Notes under the pieces: model-generated
What the model saw: only the letters and a program-made list of their open reading frames with translations
The model's database searches: none
What the model was told of the DNA's origin: nothing
Shown: positions 1 through 8,669 of the stretch, piece by piece
Numbering within the stretch: the stretch's first letter is position 1
Layout of the letters: every line of letters starts with the position of its first letter
Program-made: the position numbers and the translations under genes
Assembly: GCA_944325435.1 (NCBI GenBank)
Contig: CALVAC010000008.1
Coordinates: 1-64,000, forward strand
Direction of reading: 5' to 3'
Length of the DNA: 64,000 bases
Source of the DNA: an uncultured Bacteroidales bacterium
GTDB lineage: Bacteria; Bacteroidota; Bacteroidia; Bacteroidales; UBA932

Positions 1-77
1 AGATGAGTTCGATCGGAAAAATTACAGGGACAGTCTGCCGATTGACTCATAATGACGGAATTAAACGACAGTCCCTA

Positions 78-189
78 ATATACGCTCCCGGTGGCATCAT
101 CGGGGAGCATATCTCCACAAAAATGTCGAGATATGCGCGGCTGACCCTCGATATACGCTTTCTACGGCATCATCAGGGTGCATATCTCC
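78..189. repeat. Two imperfect 39-bp direct repeats
   Basis: Positions 78-116 and 151-189 both run from ATATACGCT through GGCATCATC to GCATATCTCC and differ at a handful of central bases. They sit in a non-coding stretch beyond the 3' end of the PUL. No function is visible; they may be copies of a dispersed intergenic repeat. Confidence 0.6.
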
Positions 190-330
190 TTTGGAATCAC
201 AGGCGGCTGCCAATGTGTAGAACCAATGTGGTGCTTCAGATCCTTCTCTCCGCCTGACGGCTGCGCCTATGGTGACAAGGAATGTCTAAGGGAGCGCAGC
301 GAAGAATCTGGAGAAGAAGGGCTGGACAGC

Positions 331-401
331 GGACCGCGAACAAGCCAAATTCGTATCTTGCTAAAAGACAAGTTGTTACAAGAATCGGTTGTTCGCGGTC
401 C
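331..401. repeat. Palindrome-ended ~70-bp element, unit 1
   Basis: The unit begins GGACCGCGAACA and ends TGTTCGCGGTCC, a perfect 12-bp terminal inverted repeat. The interior shares TTCGTATCTT and AATCG blocks with the unit at 706-776. It could fold into a long hairpin or be a tiny non-autonomous mobile element. No ORF is credible here. Confidence 0.75.
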
Positions 402-415
402 CCTCAGAAAAGTAG

Positions 416-485
416 GGACCGCGAACAAGATAATTTTGCATTGTATTGTATCTCAATGGATTACAAAAGTTGATGTTCGCGGTCC
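416..485. repeat. Palindrome-ended ~70-bp element, unit 2
   Basis: It has the same 12-bp terminal inverted repeats as unit 1, from which it is separated by 14 bp. The interior is more diverged but keeps a GTATCT...GATTACAAAAGTTG core resembling the others. The facing ends of units 1 and 2 also pair with each other as an inverted repeat. Confidence 0.7.
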
Positions 486-641
486 GCATACCGGTGCGGG
501 GCATCAAGTTGTCAGCGACAACAAAAATTAAAAACACATGGTTTCCCCGGTGATCCCCTTTCGTTGTCATTCAGCGCAGCGAAGAATCTGGTGCGGAAAG
601 CCAAAGCAATAACCTGTGTAGTGCTCCAGAGCCTTCACTTC

Positions 642-689
642 GTTCAGGATGACAGTGTTGTTCCGGTTCAGGATGACAGTGTTGTTCCG
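642..689. repeat. 24-bp tandem duplication, REP-like
   Basis: GTTCAGGATGACAGTGTTGTTCCG occurs at 642-665 and again at 666-689, and a third decayed copy follows. The AGGATGACA core also appears at 6600-6625 between two PUL genes, paired with a GATCCTTCG block. This resembles a dispersed REP-type intergenic repeat. Confidence 0.6.
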
Positions 690-705
690 GCTTAGGATGA
701 GATAC

Positions 706-776
706 GGACCGCGAACACGAGATCTTCGTATCTTTCTGAATGACAATGTATTATAAAAATCGATTGTTCGCGGTCC
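706..776. repeat. Palindrome-ended ~70-bp element, unit 3
   Basis: A third copy with the same 12-bp termini and 71 bp total length, exactly the length of unit 1. Its interior matches unit 1 at most positions (TTCGTATCTT, GACAA, AATCG). It lies ~100 bp past the 3' end of the last PUL gene. Confidence 0.75.
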
Positions 777-874
777 TTCACCGAAGAACGACTCTGCTCA
801 CCGTGGCCTGGACTATCACCGGCATCGCAGCAAGATTCGAGAGACCTCTACCTGTGCGCGAAAGACAATGGGAC

Positions 875-2899
875 TTATTTCTGTCTGAGCCCGGTATTGA
901 CATAGGTCTTCATTTCCGGGCCGACTCCCTTGACGGTCACGCTTTTCCAGTGAGGAGGAAGGGCTGCCGGCAGCTGGACTACACCCTTGTCGGTGATCTC
1001 CAGCCCGCAGAAGCCGTTGATGACAGCCTGCAGCATCCCTCCGGCCCCGGTAGCGAAATACGGGTTATCGCTGAACGGAGTCTCCGTAATGACCCCGAAC
1101 GGTGGCTTTGAATTAGGTTCGTAACTGCGTCTGAAGAGTTCATAGGCTCTCTCGCCATCCCCGAGCCGGGCATACTGCACACAGAAGACCGAATGAGACA
1201 TTGCCGGAGCATTGTCATCAATCCTTCCTATATAATATTCAAGATCCTTCCTGATCTCCTTGGGGTCAGTGATGATACCGAGAGGATAGGCAAGAAGGTT
1301 TGCATCGGCCTGTTTGATGATCCCGCCATCATAACCGTCATATTCACGGGTGACTCCATCCTCGAATTCGAGGATACGGATATTGTCTGCAATCTCTTTC
1401 CATATCGCCGGTGCCTTCTCCCCGCAGACGGCCGCCGCCTTCGTCGCTGCCGTAAGGGCCTTGATGGCAGCACCGTTAGTGAAGGAATTGTCATCTACAC
1501 CTTCGGCATATTCATCGGCTGCGACAACATTAAGAATCGAATATGATCCATCATCGTTTCTGTGTACACGGCTTGTCCAGAATTCGGCTGCCTCTCTGAT
1601 CAGAGGCCAGCCTTCCTTCTTCAGCCATTCCCTGTCCCTGTTCATACAGTAGAAGTTCCAGGCAGCTATTGCAATGTCGGCCGTGATATGATGCTCGAAC
1701 GCGCCTGTAGGGGCATAGAGAGGACATGCCTCCTGCCCTGCGTCATCGCTCTCCCACGGGAACATAGCTCCTTCATAGCCATAGTTGTCCGCCCTGTGGC
1801 GCGCCGCAGCGAGCCTGTCTGTCCTGTAGTCAATCATCGATTCCGCTATCCCCCGGTTGAGAAACAGCATAGGAGGATACATCCATATTTCGGTATCCCA
1901 GAAGATATGCCCGTTATATCCCTGCGAAGACAGCCCCATCGGAGATATGCTGAGCCTGCTGCCCTTCCGGCAGTATGAATACAGGTTGTAAAGGGAGAAG
2001 CGCACATCCTTCTGCGCCTTGTCATCGCCTTCTATGACAATGTCGCCCTGCCACATTTCATTCCACAGGGCCCTGTGTCCTTCCAGGACCTTGTCGACAC
2101 CTTCCTTGACAATGTAGGTTATCTGCCTGTCGGACTCGTTGTACGGATCCAGGAAATCTCGGCCTGAACATACAGTGCCTGCCAGGGCGAACTCGACCAC
2201 ATCCCCTTTCTTCACCTTTGAGACAAGGACATTCCCGCCTTCGGCAAGCGATGCTGTACCTGTCCCGTATATGAATGCGGATGATGCCGACACCTTCTGC
2301 TCCCGGTACAGGGAGAGGGCTTCTGTCCTGTGTATATCCAGCGGCATACCATCTATGTTCGTCCTGTAGACACGATGTCCTGGTTCCTGGTACTCATCAG
2401 GGACCGAAACGACATTGTCCATCTGTATGAAGATGTCATCAAGAGCCTTTACCCTTACTGTCACAAGTCCTGAATAAGGTAGATTCCTGAGGGCATATAT
2501 GGAATATGAGACCTCGGCCTTTCCCGGCACTTCGAAAGAGGTATTATGGCTTGCCTCCCTCATATCCAGCGTCTGGCTCCAGCCGGATATGCCCTGCATT
2601 GCGACCTTCTCCCCATCGATCCTCATCTCCAGACCGAAAGGATTGATTCCGCGCAGCATCCGGCTGATACCTTCCGGACCATCGGCATCGAAGACGTGGT
2701 TCAGGATCACATAGTTTACAGAGAACGGCTCTCTCCACGGCAGGATACCGATCCTTCCGTTGGCGACAGGCGCTCCTACATACTGGCCATTTGCATCATC
2801 GGCGGACAGCACCCAGCCATCCGAGGCATCAGCGGTACCATTCTGTGCATATATGCCTCCGGATACCGCCAGAGCGAGAAGAACAAGAAACCTTTTCAT
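875..2899 (-). CDS. GH65-family glycoside hydrolase, secreted
   Basis: A 674-residue protein when started at the Met at 2899, which opens a signal peptide (MKRFLVLLALAVSGGIYAQ). A longer start at 2935 would overlap the upstream GH43 gene and add a poor leader. The central (alpha/alpha)6 region has HIFWDTEIWMYPP (~331-343) and GAMFPWES (~377-384). ADEYAEGVDDN (~461-471) carries the Glu expected as the general acid of GH65. The family contains phosphorylases and hydrolases of alpha-glucosides; the WDTE and FPWES pattern resembles the hydrolase group that acts on protein-linked glucosylgalactose. This is the last gene of the PUL, 4 bp after the GH43 gene. The exact substrate is unknown. Confidence 0.75.
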   Translation of the reverse strand: MKRFLVLLALAVSGGIYAQNGTADASDGWVLSADDANGQYVGAPVANGRIGILPWREPFSVNYVILNHVFDADGPEGISRMLRGINPFGLEMRIDGEKVAMQGISGWSQTLDMREASHNTSFEVPGKAEVSYSIYALRNLPYSGLVTVRVKALDDIFIQMDNVVSVPDEYQEPGHRVYRTNIDGMPLDIHRTEALSLYREQKVSASSAFIYGTGTASLAEGGNVLVSKVKKGDVVEFALAGTVCSGRDFLDPYNESDRQITYIVKEGVDKVLEGHRALWNEMWQGDIVIEGDDKAQKDVRFSLYNLYSYCRKGSRLSISPMGLSSQGYNGHIFWDTEIWMYPPMLFLNRGIAESMIDYRTDRLAAARHRADNYGYEGAMFPWESDDAGQEACPLYAPTGAFEHHITADIAIAAWNFYCMNRDREWLKKEGWPLIREAAEFWTSRVHRNDDGSYSILNVVAADEYAEGVDDNSFTNGAAIKALTAATKAAAVCGEKAPAIWKEIADNIRILEFEDGVTREYDGYDGGIIKQADANLLAYPLGIITDPKEIRKDLEYYIGRIDDNAPAMSHSVFCVQYARLGDGERAYELFRRSYEPNSKPPFGVITETPFSDNPYFATGAGGMLQAVINGFCGLEITDKGVVQLPAALPPHWKSVTVKGVGPEMKTYVNTGLRQK

Positions 2900-2903
2900 T
2901 ATA

Positions 2904-4004
2904 TCAGAGATTAATTTTAAACATAGGTCCGGCACCGTCCGTGACAGGATGTCCTGTCACCAGACTCGGCCAGCCATTGAGCCACATCACCCTGTCGACA
3001 CATACCACTCTTACATTCAGATGATTGCCTGTCCATAACGTATGGTATGCCATCCAGCTCTGTCCGGCATCATCCGTGACTATCCCTGAATTATGTCCGG
3101 TACCGAAGAAAGCGGTGCCATCTCCTGAAAGGATATAGTTGTTGTATCCATCATTGTCCAGCATCGGCGTGCCATCCGGACCTACATAAGGACCGAGTAC
3201 ATTGTCCGAACGCCCGACCACCACCCGGTAGTCGCTGGACGTTCCTGCCAGTGTCTGACCGGTAGAAGCGAAAAGATAATACCAGCCGTCCCTTTCGGTG
3301 ACCATAGTCCCTTCTATCTGATTGCCCGCAACCTTTACCTTGGAGGCTCCTTCCTTGATGGCAAGTCCATCATCCGTAACCTCTATGGCATAGATTCCGT
3401 AATCTACAGACGGGTCATCGCTGAGTTTGTAACTTCCCCAGAAAATGTATTTTTTCTCGCCGTCATCAAAGAAATTGACATCGATAGGATTGAATACCCG
3501 GCAGTTCTCCCTGTTGAGAAGAGGGTTGCCATCTATATCGACAAACGGGCCTTCCGGACTGTCAGATACCGCGACCCCGCTCTCACTCAGCATAGGCTCA
3601 TTCCAGCATCCCATTGAATAGTACAGGACATACTTGCCATTGATATAGTTGATGTCAGGAGCCCACGGACGTGCCCAGGACTCGCCCCATTTCCTCTGGA
3701 AGCCGTCAGGGAAGGCATCCCCGACAAATTCCCAGTTCACCAGATTCTTTGATCTGTATACAGGGATATCGCACTCCCCGTTCTCGGTCGTATAGAGATA
3801 GTAATAACCTGTCCTCTCCCTGTCATCCAGCAGAGAAGGGTCGGCAGCATCCTGAGGAAGGACAGGATTGTCAAGTGTCTCGATATTATACCTTGTCTGA
3901 GATGTCTCGCCTGTACCGACAATATCCTGGATCGAGACATTCCCGCACGACATCATTGACAGCAGATAGATTGCAGCAAACATATAATTACCCTTAAGTA
4001 TCAT
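2904..4004 (-). CDS. GH43-family glycosidase lipoprotein (third of three)
   Basis: A 366-residue predicted lipoprotein with Cys in LLSMMSC. An alternative start at 3983 has a better AAGGG ribosome site but loses the only Lys of the leader. The five-bladed propeller shows the GH43 triad: Asp in DAADPSLL near the N-terminus, Asp in NPIDVNFFDD, and Glu in EGTMVTERDGWYYLF. The segment AGTSSDYRVVVGRSDNVLGPY closely resembles that of the GH43 at 5074-6546, so the two are probably related duplicates. GH43 enzymes are mostly beta-xylosidases, alpha-L-arabinofuranosidases, arabinanases or galactanases; specificity cannot be read here. It lies in the PUL operon between two other glycosidases. Confidence 0.85.
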   Translation of the reverse strand: MILKGNYMFAAIYLLSMMSCGNVSIQDIVGTGETSQTRYNIETLDNPVLPQDAADPSLLDDRERTGYYYLYTTENGECDIPVYRSKNLVNWEFVGDAFPDGFQRKWGESWARPWAPDINYINGKYVLYYSMGCWNEPMLSESGVAVSDSPEGPFVDIDGNPLLNRENCRVFNPIDVNFFDDGEKKYIFWGSYKLSDDPSVDYGIYAIEVTDDGLAIKEGASKVKVAGNQIEGTMVTERDGWYYLFASTGQTLAGTSSDYRVVVGRSDNVLGPYVGPDGTPMLDNDGYNNYILSGDGTAFFGTGHNSGIVTDDAGQSWMAYHTLWTGNHLNVRVVCVDRVMWLNGWPSLVTGHPVTDGAGPMFKINL

Positions 4005-4015
4005 TATTTCTATTA

Positions 4016-5053
4016 TTATTCAATTATCAAAAATGCAGGAGTGCAGTCTTCAGCCACTTTCAGCGTGCCATCTTCTCCGATCCATGCCCTGCTGACATAC
4101 ATATGTCTCGGATCGTATGATTCCCGGTCGGGATGTGCGTGAAAGACAATATACAGCTGACCGTCTGCCCCTGTAAAAAACGATGAATGTCCAGTCCCGA
4201 CAAGACCGGCAGGACGTCGCAGGATAGGATTGTCCGCCGCCTTTTCCCATCTGCCGGGGAAAAGGGTATCGGAAACCGCATAGCCGACTGCATAATCCTG
4301 GCTGCGGTAGTCATTGGCAGAATAGGTAAGGTAATATCTCCCTCCGTGCCTTATAATGAACGGTCCCTCGATAATCTGGTTCTGGATCTCTTCCCACGTA
4401 CCCGGATCTGTCGTCAGGCAGAGCCTCCACTCGCTTTCCGGAGCCATTGAGGAAAAATCCTTTTCAACCCTTGCCATATATATGCTGTTCCTGCCGTTCC
4501 TTGTGGCGTTGAAACACAGATAATACTCCCCTGTAGCATCATCTATGCACAGAGTATGGTCAATCGCACCCTGTACAAGACAGTATGGCTCCCCAGGCTG
4601 GACAAAAGGGCCGAGAGGTGAAGATGACCGTGCCACACACAGGCTGAAATCGGCGGTATAGAGCATATAGTAGGTATCCCCTGTCTTCCAGACCTCCGGA
4701 GCCCAGAAATTGGCATCGCCGAAGACGGAATGTCCCTTGCGCAGGACATATCCTCCGCCGAGCTGCGTATCCGCCTGCCTCCAATGGACAAGGTCCTCCG
4801 AGACATACGCCTTGAACCCGTCGGGAGCACTTGTCCCGTATGCATAATATACTCCCGTCTTCCCGTCATAAATGACATAAGGATCGGCTATCGCAAGAGG
4901 TATGGCAGATCCGGGGTCATTGTCCCGGGTATCATCACCGGAGACACCGGTGAAAGAAGCCGTATACCGGCAGTCATCCGCAGCGACATCCGTTATTGGG
5001 CAGCACGGTGTAAATGCCAGAAAGAAGAAAAATAAAATACTGCTGATCATCAT
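4016..5053 (-). CDS. GH43-family glycosidase, secreted (second of three)
   Basis: 345 residues with a hydrophobic leader (ISSILFFFFLAFTPCC) that is probably a signal peptide and may be lipidated at Cys. The catalytic triad is visible: Asp in LAIADPYVIYDG, Asp in GAIDHTLCID, and Glu in IIEGPFIIRHGGRYYL. Its loops differ from those of the other two GH43 proteins in the operon (it has FWAPEVWKTGDTYYMLY), which suggests a different linkage or sugar preference. It is flanked by GH43 genes at 11 and 20 bp, consistent with co-transcription. Confidence 0.85.
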   Translation of the reverse strand: MMISSILFFFFLAFTPCCPITDVAADDCRYTASFTGVSGDDTRDNDPGSAIPLAIADPYVIYDGKTGVYYAYGTSAPDGFKAYVSEDLVHWRQADTQLGGGYVLRKGHSVFGDANFWAPEVWKTGDTYYMLYTADFSLCVARSSSPLGPFVQPGEPYCLVQGAIDHTLCIDDATGEYYLCFNATRNGRNSIYMARVEKDFSSMAPESEWRLCLTTDPGTWEEIQNQIIEGPFIIRHGGRYYLTYSANDYRSQDYAVGYAVSDTLFPGRWEKAADNPILRRPAGLVGTGHSSFFTGADGQLYIVFHAHPDRESYDPRHMYVSRAWIGEDGTLKVAEDCTPAFLIIE

Positions 5054-5073
5054 AGTGGAATTATACCTGAAAA

Positions 5074-6546
5074 CTATCTGTCAAATATCGGAGCCAGAGC
5101 CTTTCGAGGGACTTGGTTGCCTGGTACGTATGGCCAGCCGTCTTCATCGAAAAAGACCTGCATTATGGAGAGAGGATGTCCGTGATCCCACTGACTGTCA
5201 GCATAGGAATGGATAGCGGTCCACATCTGTCCCCTGTCATCTTCTATGATCACGGAATTGTGCCCTGGAGCCAGGAAATAGTCATCGCTTTCGACAAACA
5301 GATCCGACCTCCCGTCAAGCAGCCGTCCCCCATCCTTTGTCACGTAAGGGCCGAGAAGATTCTCCGAACGGCCCATTATGACGTGGTAAGTACTGGCAGC
5401 TCCGGCTGTAGGACTGCCTATGGATCCGAAGAAATAATACCATCCCCCTCTCTTGTATATGACAACCCCTTCCGCCACGTTGGTCCCGGCTATCTGCTGT
5501 TTCAAGGTCGGGTTCCCGGAAATGTCTCTTTTCACATTGAGTCCGTCATCCGTCAGTTCCGTCACCCATATTCCTGAAGGATGTGTCCCCCAGAACATAT
5601 AATGCTTCCCGTCTTCCTCATAATAGAACGGGTCGATGGATGGCACCACGCCTAACTCTTCGGCATCGATCAGTTTATGTGCATTCTTGTACGGACCTCC
5701 GGGAGTCTCGGATGTCGCCACTCCTATATCCATGACTTTCCATCCGTTTTCGTCCCAGCCTCCTCTGATCATGGAATAATAGCAGACATACTTGCCTCCG
5801 ATATATCTCAGGTCCGGTGCCCAGAGGCCGCCAGGCCCTTCTCCCCATTCAGAATCTGTCTTGGGGTTGAACACACGGCTGTTATCCCAGTCCTCCCCTG
5901 TCTCGCCGAAGTTCCAGTTCACAAGATCATCCGACCTGAAGATCGGCATTCCCTGGGTTTCCGATGGATAAGGATAGCCGCCTTCTTCCGTGGCTGCAAG
6001 ATAGAAAGTCCCATCTTCGGCACGGAGGATGGTCGGATCGGAACTGCTCTGGATTATCACCGGATTGGTATAGAAATTCTTGCCTGCGGCAATATAGGTC
6101 ACACCTGAAGCTATTCTTACGCCGTCCGCAGAAAGCCGTACAGGCAGCAGATACGAAAGCTCTCCCACCTTGGATCTGTAGAAAGTCACAGGCACCCTGG
6201 AATTTACACTGCTCGGGAGCCACGCCCCTGTACCTATGGAGTATGAGCCCTCAGGAAGGAGTTCATAAGCAGTCCCGTGCACCTCGTTGTACTTCTTCAC
6301 AAGCTCCGCTGCATCGGTCGGGACAGTCAGCGTATAGTCAAGCTGACCCTGGAGACCGCCGCCGCTCTCTACAGTAAGCCGCGTATCCACATTCAGCACA
6401 GTCTCCTCCTCTTCAAGGAAGGCGGTCTGGACATCATAGGAAGCATATCCCAATGCCAGGCCATCCATTGAAGGAGCTTTCTTGCAGCCTGCCGCTATGA
6501 CAAGAGGAGAAATGCAAAGAATCAGACATTTATAAAAACGTTTCAT
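5074..6546 (-). CDS. DUF1735 + GH43 lipoprotein (first of three)
   Basis: A 490-residue lipoprotein (lipobox VIAAGC). Residues ~25-165 form a DUF1735-type beta domain (YNEVHGTAYELLPEGSYSI), often found on SusE/F-like surface proteins. The rest is a GH43 propeller with Asp in SSSDPTILRAEDG, Asp in PSIDPFYYEEDG and Glu in VAEGVVIYKRGGWYYFF. The extra N-terminal domain suggests surface attachment or glycan binding. It follows the GH127-like gene after an 80-bp gap that contains REP-like sequence. Confidence 0.85.
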   Translation of the reverse strand: MKRFYKCLILCISPLVIAAGCKKAPSMDGLALGYASYDVQTAFLEEEETVLNVDTRLTVESGGGLQGQLDYTLTVPTDAAELVKKYNEVHGTAYELLPEGSYSIGTGAWLPSSVNSRVPVTFYRSKVGELSYLLPVRLSADGVRIASGVTYIAAGKNFYTNPVIIQSSSDPTILRAEDGTFYLAATEEGGYPYPSETQGMPIFRSDDLVNWNFGETGEDWDNSRVFNPKTDSEWGEGPGGLWAPDLRYIGGKYVCYYSMIRGGWDENGWKVMDIGVATSETPGGPYKNAHKLIDAEELGVVPSIDPFYYEEDGKHYMFWGTHPSGIWVTELTDDGLNVKRDISGNPTLKQQIAGTNVAEGVVIYKRGGWYYFFGSIGSPTAGAASTYHVIMGRSENLLGPYVTKDGGRLLDGRSDLFVESDDYFLAPGHNSVIIEDDRGQMWTAIHSYADSQWDHGHPLSIMQVFFDEDGWPYVPGNQVPRKALAPIFDR

Positions 6547-6626
6547 TGTATTTGAATAATTAGGACATTCTTGGTTTTCAGATCCTTCGCTGACGCTCAG
6601 GATGACAGGCGTCGCTCAGGATGACA

Positions 6627-8669
6627 TCATTCTGAATACGGGAAGGCGGAGATCCGCAGTCTGGCCGCTCCCATAGGTACAAGGGTGATCGCCTCCCTCT
6701 CCCCGACTTCGGCATCCTCAGGAGGCAGTACACCGCAAAGTCCTGTAGGATCCGGTCCCCATACCGGCACCTTGCGTCCCGTAGCCACAAACTCAAGCGG
6801 GACACTGTCAAGAGAGAACGGGAAATCATCCTCCGGCCATTCCTTGCGGATAATCTCGATGTCTGCCAGAGATGACTCTCCCTCCGGCAGGGAGAGGGCA
6901 TAGTTCCAGGCACCCGCAGGATATATCTCGGTGGTCGGCCACTGCGCAGGATCGGCATCCTCCTGCCAGCCGGCATCGAAGATGACTGTCTCGGTGCTGT
7001 TCCTCTCCACATATTTCTCCACTATCTTCAGAGACAGGGTCAGAGGACCGTAATTGACACTTACGCTTCCCCTGTTTACCTGCCAGCGTTTCATTGTCAG
7101 AGACATCGGGAATGTCACAGATATCCTGTCGCCATCCTGCCATACCCTGTCTATCTTCAGATACTTCCCGGATTCAGGGACAGCCCCGACAGACTTGCCG
7201 TTGACCTTCACGCTGGCATTCTCCGTCCAGGACGGGATCCTGAGATAGAACGGGAAACGGACATCTTCAAAAGTCTCTACAGTGAAGAGGATGTCTTCCT
7301 CAAACGGATAACGGGTCTCCTCCCTGAGGACTATCTCTTTTCCATCAGCGACTATGACATTTGCCGTACAGGCAGAATAGATAGCGGCTGCCACTCCGTT
7401 GTCCTGGGTTGCAAGTATCAGATTCTCCGCAAAATAAGGCCAGCCGAAGGCGTGGTTGTGCTGGCAGCATCTGCTGCTGAACGGATTCATCGCCAGATAA
7501 GGGCCCCTGTTCTCTATGGCAGGATGATAGTCCTTCGCATCGCTGATGGTGTGGTTAGGGCATGTGATATAGCGCAGGGCCCTGAAATCAGGCATTACTG
7601 CAGCCGGATATGAATTGAACGCCACTTCCTCGCAGTGCTCTGCCCAGAACGGGTCTCCCGTGATCCGCAGCATGATCTCGTCAGAGGCCATCTGTTCCAC
7701 CATTCCGCAGGTCTCGACTCCCTGACGTGGGTCGATATAGCCCATACGTGCATTCTCATCCGCCCCGAACATTCCTCCCGGCACCTGACCGAAAGCCCTG
7801 CGCACGAGGCTGTGGACATTGTATGAAGCCGCGAGTTTTGTGGAGTCTCCTGTAAGCAGATAATACTGGGCGGGTTCACGGAATCCCTCCGCGATATTGA
7901 CGTTATGCCAGTCCGGGAGCGTCCCTGTACGGTCCCAGTCGGCCGTATTGCGATGTATCTTCTCCGCAAGATCCAGCAGGAAGTCTTCTCCCGTACGTTC
8001 GTAAAGCCACAGTACGCTCAGGAGGTTGTCCCCTCCCCGGCATCTCTCCCAGTAATCCTCGAGGAACATCTCATCAGGAAGGGTCATCTCCCATCTGAAG
8101 AAGTCTGTCATCAGATCAATCACCCTGCTGTCACCGGAATATTCATAGTATGACTGCAGGCACCAGAGCATTATCATCTGTCCCCACAGCTCCGGCCTGC
8201 CGTTCCTGATGTTGACAGGTCCGAAGAAGCCATCATCCCTCCTGCTGCCGAAGACGCCCTCTATCCAGACCATAGTCTCCGCTATCATATTCTCATCTCC
8301 GAGTATGTATGCCATATCACCATAGCCTTTGAGCCAGTATGGAACTTCCTCCCAGCCCATACTTCCCCCAGGGACCAACCAGGCATTGTCCTCCTTGTCC
8401 AGCCACTTGCTGATCTCACCGAGATGGCCGGTCAGTCCGTCCCTCTGCAGTTCCAGATAGCGGCGCACCCACCCTTCAGGACGGACACTCCCTACAGGCA
8501 GTTTTATGAAGCTCTGCGGAAGCAGCGGTTCCCGGCCGGAGACATAGCTGACATTACGCCCGTCTGTATCCGGCCTGTCTACAGACGAGACTTCGCACCC
8601 GGGATCTGTGCAGGAGATTACGCATCCTGCACAGACGAGTGCGGCAAAAAAGATTCTTGAACTTTTCAT
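6627..8669 (-). CDS. GH127-like (DUF1680) beta-L-arabinofuranosidase
   Basis: A 680-residue lipoprotein (VISC at residue 20). The opening LPVGSVRPEGWVRRYL is typical of the DUF1680/GH127 group. The metal and nucleophile signature is present: ETCG (Glu319, Cys321) and the Cys pair at 401-402 in SSRCCQHNH, matching the Zn-bound Glu/Cys/Cys/Cys set of characterised beta-L-arabinofuranosidases. The role would be removal of terminal beta-linked arabinofuranose, but related families (GH146, GH142) have other linkages and a closer assignment is not possible. The start overlaps the sensor gene stop by 4 bp, so the two are translationally coupled. Confidence 0.8.
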   Translation of the reverse strand: MKSSRIFFAALVCAGCVISCTDPGCEVSSVDRPDTDGRNVSYVSGREPLLPQSFIKLPVGSVRPEGWVRRYLELQRDGLTGHLGEISKWLDKEDNAWLVPGGSMGWEEVPYWLKGYGDMAYILGDENMIAETMVWIEGVFGSRRDDGFFGPVNIRNGRPELWGQMIMLWCLQSYYEYSGDSRVIDLMTDFFRWEMTLPDEMFLEDYWERCRGGDNLLSVLWLYERTGEDFLLDLAEKIHRNTADWDRTGTLPDWHNVNIAEGFREPAQYYLLTGDSTKLAASYNVHSLVRRAFGQVPGGMFGADENARMGYIDPRQGVETCGMVEQMASDEIMLRITGDPFWAEHCEEVAFNSYPAAVMPDFRALRYITCPNHTISDAKDYHPAIENRGPYLAMNPFSSRCCQHNHAFGWPYFAENLILATQDNGVAAAIYSACTANVIVADGKEIVLREETRYPFEEDILFTVETFEDVRFPFYLRIPSWTENASVKVNGKSVGAVPESGKYLKIDRVWQDGDRISVTFPMSLTMKRWQVNRGSVSVNYGPLTLSLKIVEKYVERNSTETVIFDAGWQEDADPAQWPTTEIYPAGAWNYALSLPEGESSLADIEIIRKEWPEDDFPFSLDSVPLEFVATGRKVPVWGPDPTGLCGVLPPEDAEVGEREAITLVPMGAARLRISAFPYSE

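Larger units (their letters stand above)
1..874. other. Non-coding repeat-rich stretch
   Basis: No ORF here has family signatures or a sensible context. The region holds the palindrome-ended units, the 39-bp direct repeats and the REP-like blocks listed separately. It lies downstream of the PUL, so part of it may act as a transcription end, but no clean GC hairpin with a T-run was seen. Confidence 0.5.

Noticed and set aside
1..874. CRISPR array
   Set aside because: The repeats are three palindrome-ended units and short tandem copies, not regularly spaced identical repeats with unique spacers; no cas genes.
740..1111. Plus-strand 123-codon ORF
   Set aside because: Most of it is the reverse complement of the GH65 gene and the start lies in a palindrome-ended repeat; no family features.
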